The notes below the pieces were generated by a model. The model was not told where the DNA came from and ran no database searches. It saw nothing but the letters and a program-made list of their open reading frames with translations. Below, one piece after another: positions 54,377 to 61,967 of a DNA stretch of 61,967 nucleotides. The position numbers and the translations under genes were made by a program. Position 1 is the stretch's first letter; every line of letters begins with the position of its first letter. Origin of the DNA: Bacteroidaceae bacterium (GTDB lineage: Bacteria; Bacteroidota; Bacteroidia; Bacteroidales; Bacteroidaceae); assembly GCA_024398665.1 (NCBI GenBank), contig JAKSIS010000012.1:1-61967 (forward strand), given 5' to 3'.

Positions 54377-55572
54377 TTCTTTTTCAGTGAGTTGTATTCT
54401 TCAAGAGCCTGGGCAAGGAGCTTCAGGGCGTCCTTCAGGTCATCAATGTTCAGCACGTAGGCCAGGCGTACCTGGTTCAGACCGTGGCTGGGGTCTGAAT
54501 AGAAACCCGTTCCGGGGGCCATCATGATGGTCTTGCCGTCGCGGCGGAAATCGGTGAGACACCATTTGCAGAAATCCTCGCAGTCGTCAATGGGCAGCTG
54601 GGCGGTCGTGTAGAACGCACCCATGGGAATGGGCGAATATACGCCCGGAATCTTGTTCAGACCGTCAATCAGGTACTTGCGGCGGGTTATGAACTCTTCA
54701 TAGGTGTTGGCCATGTAGTCGCGCGGTGCGGAAATTGAAGCCTCGGCAATGACCTGTCCTATGAGCGGCGGGCACAGGCGTGCCTGGCAGAACTTCATGA
54801 CGGCACGCCGGACTTCCTCATTCTTTGTCGCAATGGCTCCAATGCGTATTCCGCATTCCGAATAGCGCTTTGAAACTGAATCAATCAGTATGACATTGTT
54901 TTCAATGCCCTCAAGATGACAGGCCGATATGTACGGCGAACCTGTGTAGATGAACTCACGGTAGACTTCGTCAGAGAACAGGTACAGGTCATATTTCTTT
55001 ACCAGATCACGCAGCTGCAGCATCTCCTTTCGGGTGTACAGGTAGCCGGTGGGGTTGTTGGGGTTGCATATCAGTATGCCTTTGGTGCGTTCGGTTATCA
55101 GCTCCTCGAACTTTTCTACAGGGGGCAGTGCGAAACCGTCCTCGATGGTTGAAACTATGGGTTTGATGACTGCTCCGGCTGAAACGGCGAAAGCCATGTA
55201 GTTGGCATAGGCAGGTTCCGGAACAATTATCTCGTCACCCGGATTGAGGCAGGTCATGAATGCGAACAGCACGGCCTCACTGCCGCCGCTGGTCACAATG
55301 ATGTCATCGGGGCTGAACTTTATCTGGTACTGCTCATAATAGTCGCACAGCTTTTTCCTCAGACTTAAGAATCCCTGTGACGGGGTGTATTCCAGCACCT
55401 GGCGGTCAATGTTCTTGAGTGCGTCAAGACCTATCTGCGGGGTGGGCAGGTCAGGCTGGCCTATGTTCAGGTGGTAGACTTTGACGCCTTGGGCTTCAAT
55501 TTTCTGGGCAATGCCTGACAGTTTGCGTATAGGCGAACTTGGCATTATTTCAGCACGGTTCGAAATCTTCAT
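54373..55572 (-). CDS. PLP-dependent class I/II aminotransferase (aspartate aminotransferase-like)
   Basis: 399 aa. Fold type I motifs: VYHLNIGQPDLPTP, YTPSQGFLSLRKKL, VTSGGSEAVLFAF, CNPNNPTGYLYTR, LFSDEVYREFIY, and the PLP lysine in LIDSVSKRYSECGIRIG. C-terminal Arg region LNQVRLAYVL. It transfers amino groups between an amino acid and a keto acid; aspartate or a related substrate is likely but not proven. Confidence 0.95.
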   Translation of the reverse strand: MKISNRAEIMPSSPIRKLSGIAQKIEAQGVKVYHLNIGQPDLPTPQIGLDALKNIDRQVLEYTPSQGFLSLRKKLCDYYEQYQIKFSPDDIIVTSGGSEAVLFAFMTCLNPGDEIIVPEPAYANYMAFAVSAGAVIKPIVSTIEDGFALPPVEKFEELITERTKGILICNPNNPTGYLYTRKEMLQLRDLVKKYDLYLFSDEVYREFIYTGSPYISACHLEGIENNVILIDSVSKRYSECGIRIGAIATKNEEVRRAVMKFCQARLCPPLIGQVIAEASISAPRDYMANTYEEFITRRKYLIDGLNKIPGVYSPIPMGAFYTTAQLPIDDCEDFCKWCLTDFRRDGKTIMMAPGTGFYSDPSHGLNQVRLAYVLNIDDLKDALKLLAQALEEYNSLKKK

Positions 55573-55595
55573 TGCATTTGGGTGTGAACTGCCTG

Positions 55596-55631
55596 CAAAG
55601 ATAATGAAACCGCGGTTTCAGGCCGCGGTTC
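55596..55631 (-). promoter_or_regulatory. GH43 terminator hairpin abutting the aminotransferase -7 box
   Basis: Minus strand: GAACCGCGG pairs with CCGCGGTTTC (55606-55631) just after the GH43 gene, then TATCTTTG at 55596-55603, the likely -7 box of the aminotransferase gene whose ATG is at 55572. Confidence 0.55.
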
Positions 55632-55639
55632 TACATTAT

Positions 55640-56824
55640 TTAATGGATCCTTTTACCTAGAATCAGGTTGTCGCCGCTGTCGTCGACCGTCCATATTTCC
55701 GGTTTGCGCGGGCCGTTGCCCTCGCTGTGGTGGACTGAATAGAGCAGCTGGCCGTCAAATGTGTGGAACAGCATGCCGTGACCTGAATTGTCGCCGCGGA
55801 ATGCCTTCTCCTCCTGAATCCAGGGACCCTTTATGCTGCCGCTCTCAGACCATGCTATGCCCTGCGCGTAACGGTTCTCGCCCCAACTGGACCAGAGCAT
55901 GCCCAGACGTCCGGTCTGTGTGCGGAACATCTGCGGGCCGTCAGTCACCCAGCCCGGCATCTTCATGCCGAACGTGGCTTCACCTATTGAATTCATCTCC
56001 TTTGACCAGGGTGCTTCCGATGCGCGGAAAATGGTCGTGGGTTCAGCGGTGCGGTGTGTCAGGTCCTTTGACAGAGGCATATATGCCATGGTGCCGTCAA
56101 TCAGCTGTGTCCATTCGTGTACGAACACCATATATACTGTATCGTTCTCTTCATAAAGCGTTCCGTCAATGATATCCCATGTGGTGGGTCCCAGACAGAA
56201 TGTGGAGTCCTTTACAAGCGGGAGATACGGACCGTCAACCTTGTCCGATACAAGCAGCTGGGTCTGGTTCAGGGGAACGTTGTAGCGGCGCGGAACCTGT
56301 TCTATGCAAATGCCGTGGTTGTTCCATGTGCCGGCATAGTAGAACTTGCCGTTGAACTTGTGGATTTCAGCCGCAGCCACGAACTGGCCCTGCATCCATG
56401 TGTGTGAAATGTCTATCACATTGTAGGGGCCTGTCCACATTTCAAGGTCGGTGCTCTTGTACAGTGCTCCGCCGGTGCTGGTAAGCCAGTATGTCTTTGT
56501 GTCGGGATCAGGATAGATGAACGGGTCGCTCATTGACAGTTCCTTCAGCGGTACGGTGCGGACCTGGGCTGCCGGGCGCTGCACCTGAGGTGCCGGTGCG
56601 GCGGGGCGCTGCCTGGTCTGGCGGTTGGCATTGCTGCCGCCCTGCGGTATCATACCGCCGAAATTCCTCTGTCCGGGATTTGCAGGGGGCGCCTGTTCAC
56701 CGCGCGGAACGTCTGTGATTACGTAGTTGGGGTCAACCGTTGTTGTCTGGTTGTTCTGCGGTGCCTCACCGCAGGCTGCCAGCAGGCTGCAGGCTGCTGC
56801 AGCCAGAAGGATTCTGTTTCTCAT
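55640..56824 (-). CDS. Glycoside hydrolase family 43-like lipoprotein
   Basis: About 394 aa from the ATG at 56824, where the signal MRNRILLAAAACSLLAACGE with lipobox Cys18 begins. A Pro/Gln/Arg-rich linker (~40-95) precedes a five-bladed propeller: MSDPFIYPDPDTKTYWLTST (catalytic-base Asp region), WDIIDGTLYEENDTVYMVFVHEW (general-acid Glu candidate), GMLWSSWGENRYAQGIAWS, GHGMLFHTFDGQLLYSVHHSE. The family cleaves arabinose- or xylose-containing glycans. It stands apart from any SusCD pair, so no polysaccharide can be assigned. Confidence 0.92.
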   Translation of the reverse strand: MRNRILLAAAACSLLAACGEAPQNNQTTTVDPNYVITDVPRGEQAPPANPGQRNFGGMIPQGGSNANRQTRQRPAAPAPQVQRPAAQVRTVPLKELSMSDPFIYPDPDTKTYWLTSTGGALYKSTDLEMWTGPYNVIDISHTWMQGQFVAAAEIHKFNGKFYYAGTWNNHGICIEQVPRRYNVPLNQTQLLVSDKVDGPYLPLVKDSTFCLGPTTWDIIDGTLYEENDTVYMVFVHEWTQLIDGTMAYMPLSKDLTHRTAEPTTIFRASEAPWSKEMNSIGEATFGMKMPGWVTDGPQMFRTQTGRLGMLWSSWGENRYAQGIAWSESGSIKGPWIQEEKAFRGDNSGHGMLFHTFDGQLLYSVHHSEGNGPRKPEIWTVDDSGDNLILGKRIH

Positions 56825-56856
56825 ATTGGCTGTTTGGTTATGTTTGACAATTGTGC

Positions 56857-56890
56857 CAAAGATATGCTTTTTTGATGAAATGCAAACAAA
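56857..56890 (-). promoter_or_regulatory. Promoter for the GH43 gene
   Basis: Minus strand: TTTG at 56887-56890, 22 bases, TATCTTTG at 56857-56864. Confidence 0.65.
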
Positions 56891-56994
56891 TATTAAGCCC
56901 GATACCAAAACATTTGGAGATTTGAGAATAAAGATTGAATAAAATTCAATATTTTCGCACAGTTTTTTGTATTCACCATTTAATTATTACTAAT

Positions 56995-57681
56995 ATGAAA
57001 AAAGTTTTTTCTATCGCTCTCTCTGCAGTTCTGGTTCTTTCTGCTGCAGGTTGTTCTTCGTGGTCAAAGACTGCTAACGGCGGTCTGATTGGCGGTGGCG
57101 CAGGTGCAGCCATCGGTGCTGGTATCGGTATTCTCCTGGGTGGTGACGCAGAAAGCGCAGCCATCGGTGCAGCTATCGGTGCAGCCGCAGGCGGCGGTGC
57201 AGGTGCCATCATCGGAGACCGTATGGACAAGAAGGCTGAAGAACTTGCCAAGATTGAAGCAGCCAAGGTTGAAGAAATGGAAGACGTAAACGGTCTGCCC
57301 GGCATCAAGGTTACATTTGACAGCGGTATCCTGTTCGGTTTCAACTCATCAACTCTTAGCGAAGAGTCAAAGGCTACTCTGACCAAGTTCGCTGAAGTAA
57401 TGAAGGATATGGAACAGACCAACATCACCGTTTGGGGTCACACTGACAACGTAGGTACAGAGCAGGCCAATGAAAAGGTTTCTGCAAAGCGTGCCGATGC
57501 AGTTGCCACCTATCTCAAGAAGTGCGGAATGGCCAAGGAGCGCATCATCGCTGAGGGCAAGTCATTCACAATTCCCGTTGCAAGCAACGACACTGAAGAA
57601 GGCCGTGCACAGAACCGTCGCGTTGAGATCTACATCACCGCTAACGAAGAGATGATCAAGGAAGCTGTTGAAGCTGAATAA
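56995..57681 (+). CDS. OmpA-family lipoprotein with glycine-zipper segment
   Basis: 228 aa from the ATG at 56995. Signal MKKVFSIALSAVLVLSAAGC (Cys20). Residues ~28-75 are a Gly/Ala zipper (GGLIGGGAGAAIGAGIGILLGG and the like) expected to lie in the membrane. OmpA_C domain at ~105-215 with peptidoglycan-binding features: FDSGILFGFNSSTLSEES, VWGHTDNVGTEQANEKVSAKRADAVATYL, AQNRRVEIYI. It links the outer membrane to peptidoglycan. A TATTTTCG box at 56950-56957 is a candidate -7. Codon choice is the strongly biased kind seen in highly expressed genes. Confidence 0.94.
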   Translation: MKKVFSIALSAVLVLSAAGCSSWSKTANGGLIGGGAGAAIGAGIGILLGGDAESAAIGAAIGAAAGGGAGAIIGDRMDKKAEELAKIEAAKVEEMEDVNGLPGIKVTFDSGILFGFNSSTLSEESKATLTKFAEVMKDMEQTNITVWGHTDNVGTEQANEKVSAKRADAVATYLKKCGMAKERIIAEGKSFTIPVASNDTEEGRAQNRRVEIYITANEEMIKEAVEAE

Positions 57682-57710
57682 TCTGCAAACAGACTGCAAA
57701 CTTATACGAA

Positions 57711-57745
57711 AGGACCGCGTTTTTTCAGGACGCGGTCTTTTTTTT
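57711..57745 (+). terminator. Terminator of the OmpA lipoprotein gene
   Basis: GACCGCGT at 57713-57720 pairs with ACGCGGTC at 57730-57737, followed by eight T. Confidence 0.95.
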
Positions 57746-57780
57746 CGCTTTTCGGATAATGCGTTATTGAGAATATGATA

Positions 57781-57788
57781 TAACTTTG
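57781..57788 (+). promoter_or_regulatory. -7 box for the trp leader/trpB transcript
   Basis: TAACTTTG; predicted RNA start near 57795, giving a 175-base leader before trpB. Confidence 0.6.
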
Positions 57789-57810
57789 CTGCGAATAAAA
57801 GCGATGCAGC

Positions 57811-57873
57811 ATGATGAATTCAAGATTCTGGTGGTGGCAGTCTCAGACCGTACGATGGCGTGGGGTGGCATGA
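57811..57873 (+). CDS. trpL: Tryptophan leader peptide (attenuator), 20 codons
   Basis: ATG ATG AAT TCA AGA TTC TGG TGG TGG CAG ... TGG ... TGA: the peptide begins MMNSRFWWWQSQ and has four Trp in 20 residues, three in a row (codons 57829-57837) and one at 57856. Trp is the rarest residue, so such a run between a promoter and an intrinsic terminator upstream of trpB is hard to explain by chance. Ribosome stalling at these codons when charged tRNA-Trp is low would free 57860-57868 to form an antiterminator. No Shine-Dalgarno is visible, as is common here. Too short for normal gene callers. Confidence 0.8.
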   Translation: MMNSRFWWWQSQTVRWRGVA

Positions 57874-57903
57874 ACCGTATCAGAAACTGATTGAATTCTT
57901 CAA

Positions 57904-57944
57904 GTCCGTCCCCGCATGAATGATGAGAGGCGGACATTTTTTTT
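57904..57944 (+). terminator. Attenuator terminator upstream of trpB
   Basis: GTCCGTC at 57904-57910 pairs with GGCGGAC at 57929-57935 (one wobble), then A and eight T, 27 bases before the trpB ATG. The competing partner is GTGGGGTGG at 57860-57868, which can pair with 57906-57915 (nine pairs, one bulge) and so break the terminator's left arm. Confidence 0.8.
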
Positions 57945-57971
57945 ATAATCCGAAAATAAACGAAACGCAAT

Positions 57972-59333
57972 ATGAAACAGAAGAGATTTTTCCTGAGTGA
58001 GTCCGAAATTCCGACACAGTGGTACAACATACAGGCCGATATGCCCAACAAGCCCATGCCGCTCAAGAACCCCAAGACCGGTGAAGCCATGAAGGCCGAG
58101 GACCTGTTCCCCATTTTCGCACAGGAATGCAGCCGTCAGGAACTGGACCAGACCCACAAATGGATAGACATACCTGAAAAGGTCCGTGAAATGTACACCT
58201 ACTACCGCAGCACCCCGCTGGTCCGCGCATACGGACTGGAAGAGGCCCTTGGCACTCCCGCACACATCTATTTCAAGAACGAGAGCGTAAGCCCGGTAGG
58301 TTCGCACAAACTGAATTCAGCCATTGCGCAGGCCTATTACTGCAAGCAGGAGGGTGTGACCAACGTCACCACTGAAACCGGTGCCGGACAGTGGGGCACA
58401 GCCCTTTCATATGCTGCAAAGGTGTTCGGACTTGAGGCCGCCGTCTACCAGGTCAAGATAAGCTATGAGCAGAAACCCTACCGCCGCAACATGATGCAGG
58501 TCTTCGGGGCCCAGGTAACTCCTTCACCTTCAATGTCAACACGCGCCGGAAAGGATATCCTTACCGCCACGCCCAACCATAACGGTTCGCTTGGCACTGC
58601 CATTTCTGAAGCCGTAGAACTGGCCCGCACCACACCCAACTGCAAGTACACGCTGGGATCAGTCATGAGCCACGTGTCGCTGCACCAGACAGTCATCGGA
58701 CTTGAGGCCGAAAAGCAGATGGAAATGGCGGGTGAATATCCCGATGAGATTATTGCATGCTTTGGCGGCGGTTCGAATTTTGCCGGTCTGGCATTCCCGT
58801 TCATGCGCCACATATTCAGCGGTGAGCGCAAAGGCACGCGTTTCATTGCAGCTGAACCGGCTTCATGCCCCAAACTGACCAAGGGCCGTTTCATGTATGA
58901 TTTCGGTGACGAGGCCGGTTACACCCCCATGCTGCCCATGTTCACCCTGGGCCACAAGTTCGCTCCGGCAAACATTCATGCCGGCGGACTGCGCTACCAC
59001 GGTGCCGGCGTGATAGTGTCACAGCTTCTCAAGGACGGATTCATGGAGGCCATTGACGTTGACCAGATTGAGACTTTCGATGCAGGCATGCTGTTCGCCC
59101 GCACTGAAGGCATTGTGCCGGCTCCTGAATCATGCCATGCCATAGCCGCTACCATACGCCGCGCCAAAGAGTGCCGTGAGACAGGTGAAAGCAAGGTCCT
59201 GCTGTTCAACCTGACCGGGCACGGACTTATGGACATGAGCGCTTACAACCAGTATCTGGCAGGCAACCTTATGAACTATTCCATGAGCGAGGACGATGTT
59301 ACAGCCTCACTCATGAAACAGAATATGATCTGA
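57972..59333 (+). CDS. trpB: Tryptophan synthase beta chain, TrpB2 type
   Basis: 453 aa, longer than TrpB1 and with the TrpB2 layout. PLP lysine Lys113 in VGSHKLNSA, substrate loop TETGAGQWGTAL, phosphate-binding GGGSNF, and C-terminal FNLTGHGLMDMSAY. It joins indole and serine to tryptophan. No trpA or other trp gene is near, in line with TrpB2 proteins that can act alone on free indole. The upstream Trp-rich leader and terminator indicate control by tryptophan supply. The glutamine synthetase gene follows after two bases. Confidence 0.95.
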   Translation: MKQKRFFLSESEIPTQWYNIQADMPNKPMPLKNPKTGEAMKAEDLFPIFAQECSRQELDQTHKWIDIPEKVREMYTYYRSTPLVRAYGLEEALGTPAHIYFKNESVSPVGSHKLNSAIAQAYYCKQEGVTNVTTETGAGQWGTALSYAAKVFGLEAAVYQVKISYEQKPYRRNMMQVFGAQVTPSPSMSTRAGKDILTATPNHNGSLGTAISEAVELARTTPNCKYTLGSVMSHVSLHQTVIGLEAEKQMEMAGEYPDEIIACFGGGSNFAGLAFPFMRHIFSGERKGTRFIAAEPASCPKLTKGRFMYDFGDEAGYTPMLPMFTLGHKFAPANIHAGGLRYHGAGVIVSQLLKDGFMEAIDVDQIETFDAGMLFARTEGIVPAPESCHAIAATIRRAKECRETGESKVLLFNLTGHGLMDMSAYNQYLAGNLMNYSMSEDDVTASLMKQNMI

Positions 59334-59335
59334 CA

Positions 59336-61522
59336 ATGGGAAAACTCAGGTTCGATGTCGTTCAGGACGCCTTCAAGAAGAAGGCTGTAAAGGTTGAAAT
59401 GCCTCAGGCGCGTCCGTCGGACTATTTCGGCGAACTGGTGTTCAACCGCGAAAAGATGCGCCGTTACCTTGATGCCAAGACTTTCAGGGAATTGACTGAC
59501 TGCATTGACAACGGCCGTCCGCTTGACCGCAAGACGGCTGACGGTGTTGCGCAGGGCATGAAGACCTGGGCCATTGAACACGGAGTAACCCATATCTCAC
59601 ACTGGTTCCAGCCGCTTACTGAAGGGACGGCGGAAAAGCATGACTCCTTCCTGGAGTACGGCCGTGACGGCGGAATGATTGAAACTTTTGACGGCAAGTC
59701 GCTTGCCCAGCAGGAACCTGACGCATCATCATTTCCCAACGGCGGCATACGCGCCACGTTCGAAGCGCGCGGATATACGGCCTGGGACCCCACGTCGCCC
59801 GTCTTCATCCAGGATGACACGCTGTGCATTCCGTCGCTGTTCATATCATACACCGGCGAGGCACTGGACTACAAGACTCCCCTGAAACGCTCCCTGAAGG
59901 CCGTCAATGACGCGGCTCTGCCCATATGCAGGCTTTTTGATCCGTCAGTAGGCAAGGTCATAAACTTTCTGGGATGGGAACAGGAGTATTTCCTGGTCGA
60001 TGAGGACCTCTTTGCCGCACGTCCCGACCTGATGCTGACCGGACGCACGCTGTTCGGACATGAGGCGTCGAAGAACCAGCAGCTTGACGACCATTATTTC
60101 GGTGCCATACCTTCACGCGTGGCCGCATTCATGCGTGACGTTGAGATAGCAGGCTACCGTCTGGGCATTCCGCTCAAGACACGTCATAACGAAGCTGCGC
60201 CCAACCAGTTCGAAATGGCACCCATATACGGCGAGGCGAATCTTGCCAATGACCAGAACCAGATGATAATGAACGTCATGAAGAATATGGCGCGCAAACA
60301 CGGGTTCGTGCTGCTGCTTCATGAAAAGCCGTTCGCCGGAATCAACGGTTCGGGCAAACACAACAACTGGTCGCTTGGGACCGATACCGGCGTCCAGCTT
60401 ATGGCTCCGGGCAAGGATGCCATGGGCAATCTGCAGTTCATCACCTTCTTTGTGAATGTGCTTGCTGCGGTACAGAAATACAATTCGCTTCTCAAGGCAT
60501 CAATCGCCACGGCCACCAATGCGCACCGCCTTGGGGCCAACGAGGCTCCGCCGGCCATTGTATCGGCCTTCCTTGGAAAGACCATGACCGATGTCCTGCA
60601 CAAGCTGCTTGAACTGCCGTCAGACACACCCATTGAGATTGCCGGCAAGACCGGCGCATCGCTGGGTCTGGTCGAAATACCGGAAATCTTCATTGACAAC
60701 ACGGACCGCAACCGCACGTCGCCGTTCGCATTCACCGGCAACCGCTTCGAATTCCGTGCTGTGGGCTCCAGCGCCAACTGTGCCGGCGCCGTCACTACGC
60801 TGAACGCTGCCGTGGCTGACCAGCTGAAACTGTTCAAGTCACAGCTGGATGAACGTCTTGCACAGGGGGCGGCCCTTAATGTGGGCATCATGGATACGCT
60901 CAAGCCCATAATAGCCTCCATTCTGGATGTGATTTGCTTTGACGGCAACGGCTACAGTGAAGAATGGCACCGTGAGGCAGAACGGCGCGGGCTGGATACA
61001 GAGACCAGCGTTCCGGAAATGATAGCCGCTTATCTGCATCCTGATTCTGTGGCCATGTTCGCCCGCACCGGCATATACACCGCCAAGGAACTTGAGGCGC
61101 GCAATGAGGTCAAGTGGAACACCTACACCAAGAAAATCCAGATTGAGGCCAGGGTTATGGGACGCATGGCCACGAACCATATCATTCCCGCTGCTGAGTC
61201 GTATCAGAGCGTGCTGCTCAGAAACCTGTCGCTCATGAAGGATGTCATGCCTGATGAATTCGCATCGGTCGGTGCCGCAAACCTTGATACCGTAAGGCGC
61301 ATTTCATTCCTGACTGCTGAAATACGCCGTCAGGTCGATGCCATGGTGGAGGAACGCAAAAAGGCCAATGTGATAGAGTCTGAATATGAGAAAGCCAGGG
61401 CTTATCATGAAATAGCTGAATCGCTGGTTCCCATACGCCGTCTTGTCGATGAACTGGAGGAAATTACCGACAATGACGCATGGCCGCTGCCTAAATACCG
61501 TGAGTTGCTGTTTATCAACTGA
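59336..61522 (+). CDS. glnN: Glutamine synthetase type III
   Basis: 728 aa, the size of GSIII. N-terminal VFNREKMRRYL and THISHWFQPLTEGTAEKHDSF; active-site blocks GWEQEYFLVDEDLF, RHNEAAPNQFEMAPIYGEAN, GINGSGKHNNWSLGTDTG, NRTSPFAFTGNRFEFRAVGSSAN. The C-terminal part is helical. It makes glutamine from glutamate, ammonium and ATP. Placed two bases after trpB, so it is probably read from the same transcript and would then also feel the Trp attenuator, unless it has an internal promoter. Confidence 0.97.
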   Translation: MGKLRFDVVQDAFKKKAVKVEMPQARPSDYFGELVFNREKMRRYLDAKTFRELTDCIDNGRPLDRKTADGVAQGMKTWAIEHGVTHISHWFQPLTEGTAEKHDSFLEYGRDGGMIETFDGKSLAQQEPDASSFPNGGIRATFEARGYTAWDPTSPVFIQDDTLCIPSLFISYTGEALDYKTPLKRSLKAVNDAALPICRLFDPSVGKVINFLGWEQEYFLVDEDLFAARPDLMLTGRTLFGHEASKNQQLDDHYFGAIPSRVAAFMRDVEIAGYRLGIPLKTRHNEAAPNQFEMAPIYGEANLANDQNQMIMNVMKNMARKHGFVLLLHEKPFAGINGSGKHNNWSLGTDTGVQLMAPGKDAMGNLQFITFFVNVLAAVQKYNSLLKASIATATNAHRLGANEAPPAIVSAFLGKTMTDVLHKLLELPSDTPIEIAGKTGASLGLVEIPEIFIDNTDRNRTSPFAFTGNRFEFRAVGSSANCAGAVTTLNAAVADQLKLFKSQLDERLAQGAALNVGIMDTLKPIIASILDVICFDGNGYSEEWHREAERRGLDTETSVPEMIAAYLHPDSVAMFARTGIYTAKELEARNEVKWNTYTKKIQIEARVMGRMATNHIIPAAESYQSVLLRNLSLMKDVMPDEFASVGAANLDTVRRISFLTAEIRRQVDAMVEERKKANVIESEYEKARAYHEIAESLVPIRRLVDELEEITDNDAWPLPKYRELLFIN

Positions 61523-61612
61523 TTACGTTGATTTTCGCTATTTGGTATATTTGGGATATGTTTGCACTTTTTAAGTGACAATGAATTCTAAATATGTCTA
61601 CCTTTGCGGTCG
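61523..61612 (+). promoter_or_regulatory. Stacked -7 boxes after glnN
   Basis: TATATTTG at 61546-61553, TATGTTTG at 61557-61564 and TACCTTTG at 61599-61606, all plus strand. No ORF follows inside the window, which suggests a promoter for an RNA or for a gene beyond the edge. Confidence 0.5.
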
Positions 61613-61644
61613 AAAACAAAGGATAATTCTCATAAGCATTAATT

Positions 61645-61668
61645 GGTTAGTAATTAGGTTAGTAATTA
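61645..61668 (+). repeat. 12-bp direct repeat
   Basis: GGTTAGTAATTA twice in tandem, followed by a further GGTT. Confidence 0.9.
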
Positions 61669-61762
61669 GGTTCGGACCCCAGAATTTGCGATAAATTGCA
61701 AGGTCCACTCCATGAGGGAAACGCCCTCTGGAGGAAATTGAAAAAACTGAGTTCACGCGAGT

Positions 61763-61803
61763 GAATTCATTTTTTTTGCCCCTTGGGCAAAAAAAATGAA
61801 TTC
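61763..61803. repeat. Perfect 19-bp inverted repeat with three-base loop
   Basis: GAATTCATTTTTTTTGCCC, loop CTT, GGGCAAAAAAAATGAATTC. Confidence 0.95.
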
Positions 61804-61967
61804 GGTAAACCTTATTTTATTTCGCTCCGCGAAAGGGCGGCTTCCAGCCGCTACGCCTTGCTGCGCAAGGCTATTGGTATTTGCCCCTTGGGCAAAAAAA
61901 AATGAATTCGGTAAACCTTGTTTTATTTCGCTCCGCGAAAGGGCGGCTTCCAGCCGCTACGCCTTGC
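61775..61967. repeat. 105-bp tandem repeat of short hairpins, cut by the window edge
   Basis: Unit 61775-61879 recurs from 61880 to the edge (88 bases) with one extra A and one substitution. Each unit is a string of stems with three-base loops: TTTGCCC/GGGCAAA, TTTCGC/GCGAAA, GCGGCT/AGCCGC and GCCTTGC/GCAAGGC. Confidence 0.93.

Larger units (their letters stand above)
61613..61803 (+). ncRNA. Candidate structured RNA or long leader
   Basis: Downstream of TACCTTTG: an outer pairing GGACC/GGTCC (61674-61678, 61702-61706) enclosing TTGC/GCAA, a ten-pair hairpin with one bulge and loop AAACG (61708-61733), a GAGTTCAC/GTGAATTC hairpin closed by GCGA (61749-61768), and a perfect 19-bp terminator-like palindrome (61763-61803). 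The last two share bases and exclude each other. No known class recognised. Confidence 0.45.

Noticed and set aside
57803-57891. Alternative leader ORF starting MQHDEFKILVV
   Set aside because: It overlaps the Trp-rich leader in another frame but has only one Trp codon, so it does not explain the terminator upstream of trpB.

Overview
The window looks like chromosome of a gut-type Bacteroidota, order Bacteroidales (Bacteroides/Prevotella relatives). The evidence is the gene set (SusCD-era style lipoproteins, a BtuB/BtuG-like B12 locus, NADP-glutamate dehydrogenase, pyruvate:ferredoxin oxidoreductase, type III glutamine synthetase, DAHP synthase-chorismate mutase fusion) and the promoters: again and again a TAnnTTTG -7 box lies just upstream of a start codon, often with a TTTG about 19-23 bases before it, and Shine-Dalgarno sequences are mostly absent. 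No rRNA, tRNA, prophage or CRISPR array was seen.

Layout. 1-7.0 kb: a minus-strand run of surface-type genes (transglutaminase-like lipoprotein with a discoidin-like domain, two paralogous lipoproteins of unknown function, a FISUMP-like lipoprotein, an O-antigen ligase/polymerase-like membrane protein), with a membrane-bound LytTR regulator behind it. 8.5-14.4 kb: a cobalamin-riboswitch-controlled B12 uptake operon (DUF4465-type lipoprotein, BtuB-like receptor, BtuG-like propeller lipoprotein, BtuF-like binding protein). 14.4-28.8 kb: housekeeping genes: a CPA2 antiporter, a NatAB-like ABC exporter, the tight recJ-recQ-DAHP synthase/chorismate mutase-SGNH hydrolase operon, a tyrosine phosphatase, a Rid-like protein, a nucleotide-sugar epimerase and gdhA. 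29-38.2 kb: a Rec-like/PPDK-N fusion protein, CstA, an AAA ATPase and PFOR. 38.3-41.8 kb is the accessory stretch: a RAYT-type transposase gene set between two groups of palindromic repeats, a 21-bp tandem repeat, and a divergent LytTR regulator/ExbB-like membrane-protein pair. 41.9-61.5 kb: Hsp20, a C1 peptidase, BrkB, UvrA, PurL, a ChrA pair, GHL10, an aminotransferase, GH43, an OmpA lipoprotein, TrpB2 and GlnN. The right edge carries a structured, possibly noncoding transcript and a tandem palindromic repeat cut by the window end.

How the genes work together. Much of the core concerns nitrogen, aromatic amino acids and central carbon: gdhA and glnN assimilate ammonium, PFOR and CstA handle pyruvate, DAHP synthase/chorismate mutase starts and branches aromatic synthesis, and TrpB2 makes tryptophan. 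TrpB2 is preceded by a short leader ORF with three consecutive Trp codons and a terminator, that is, a classical attenuator layout. The B12 operon is a self-contained outer-membrane capture system. The most unusual items are the trp leader, the RAYT/palindrome locus, the LytTR locus with 21-bp-phased repeats, the duplicated 3' end of gdhA around a hairpin insert, and the structured element at the right edge.
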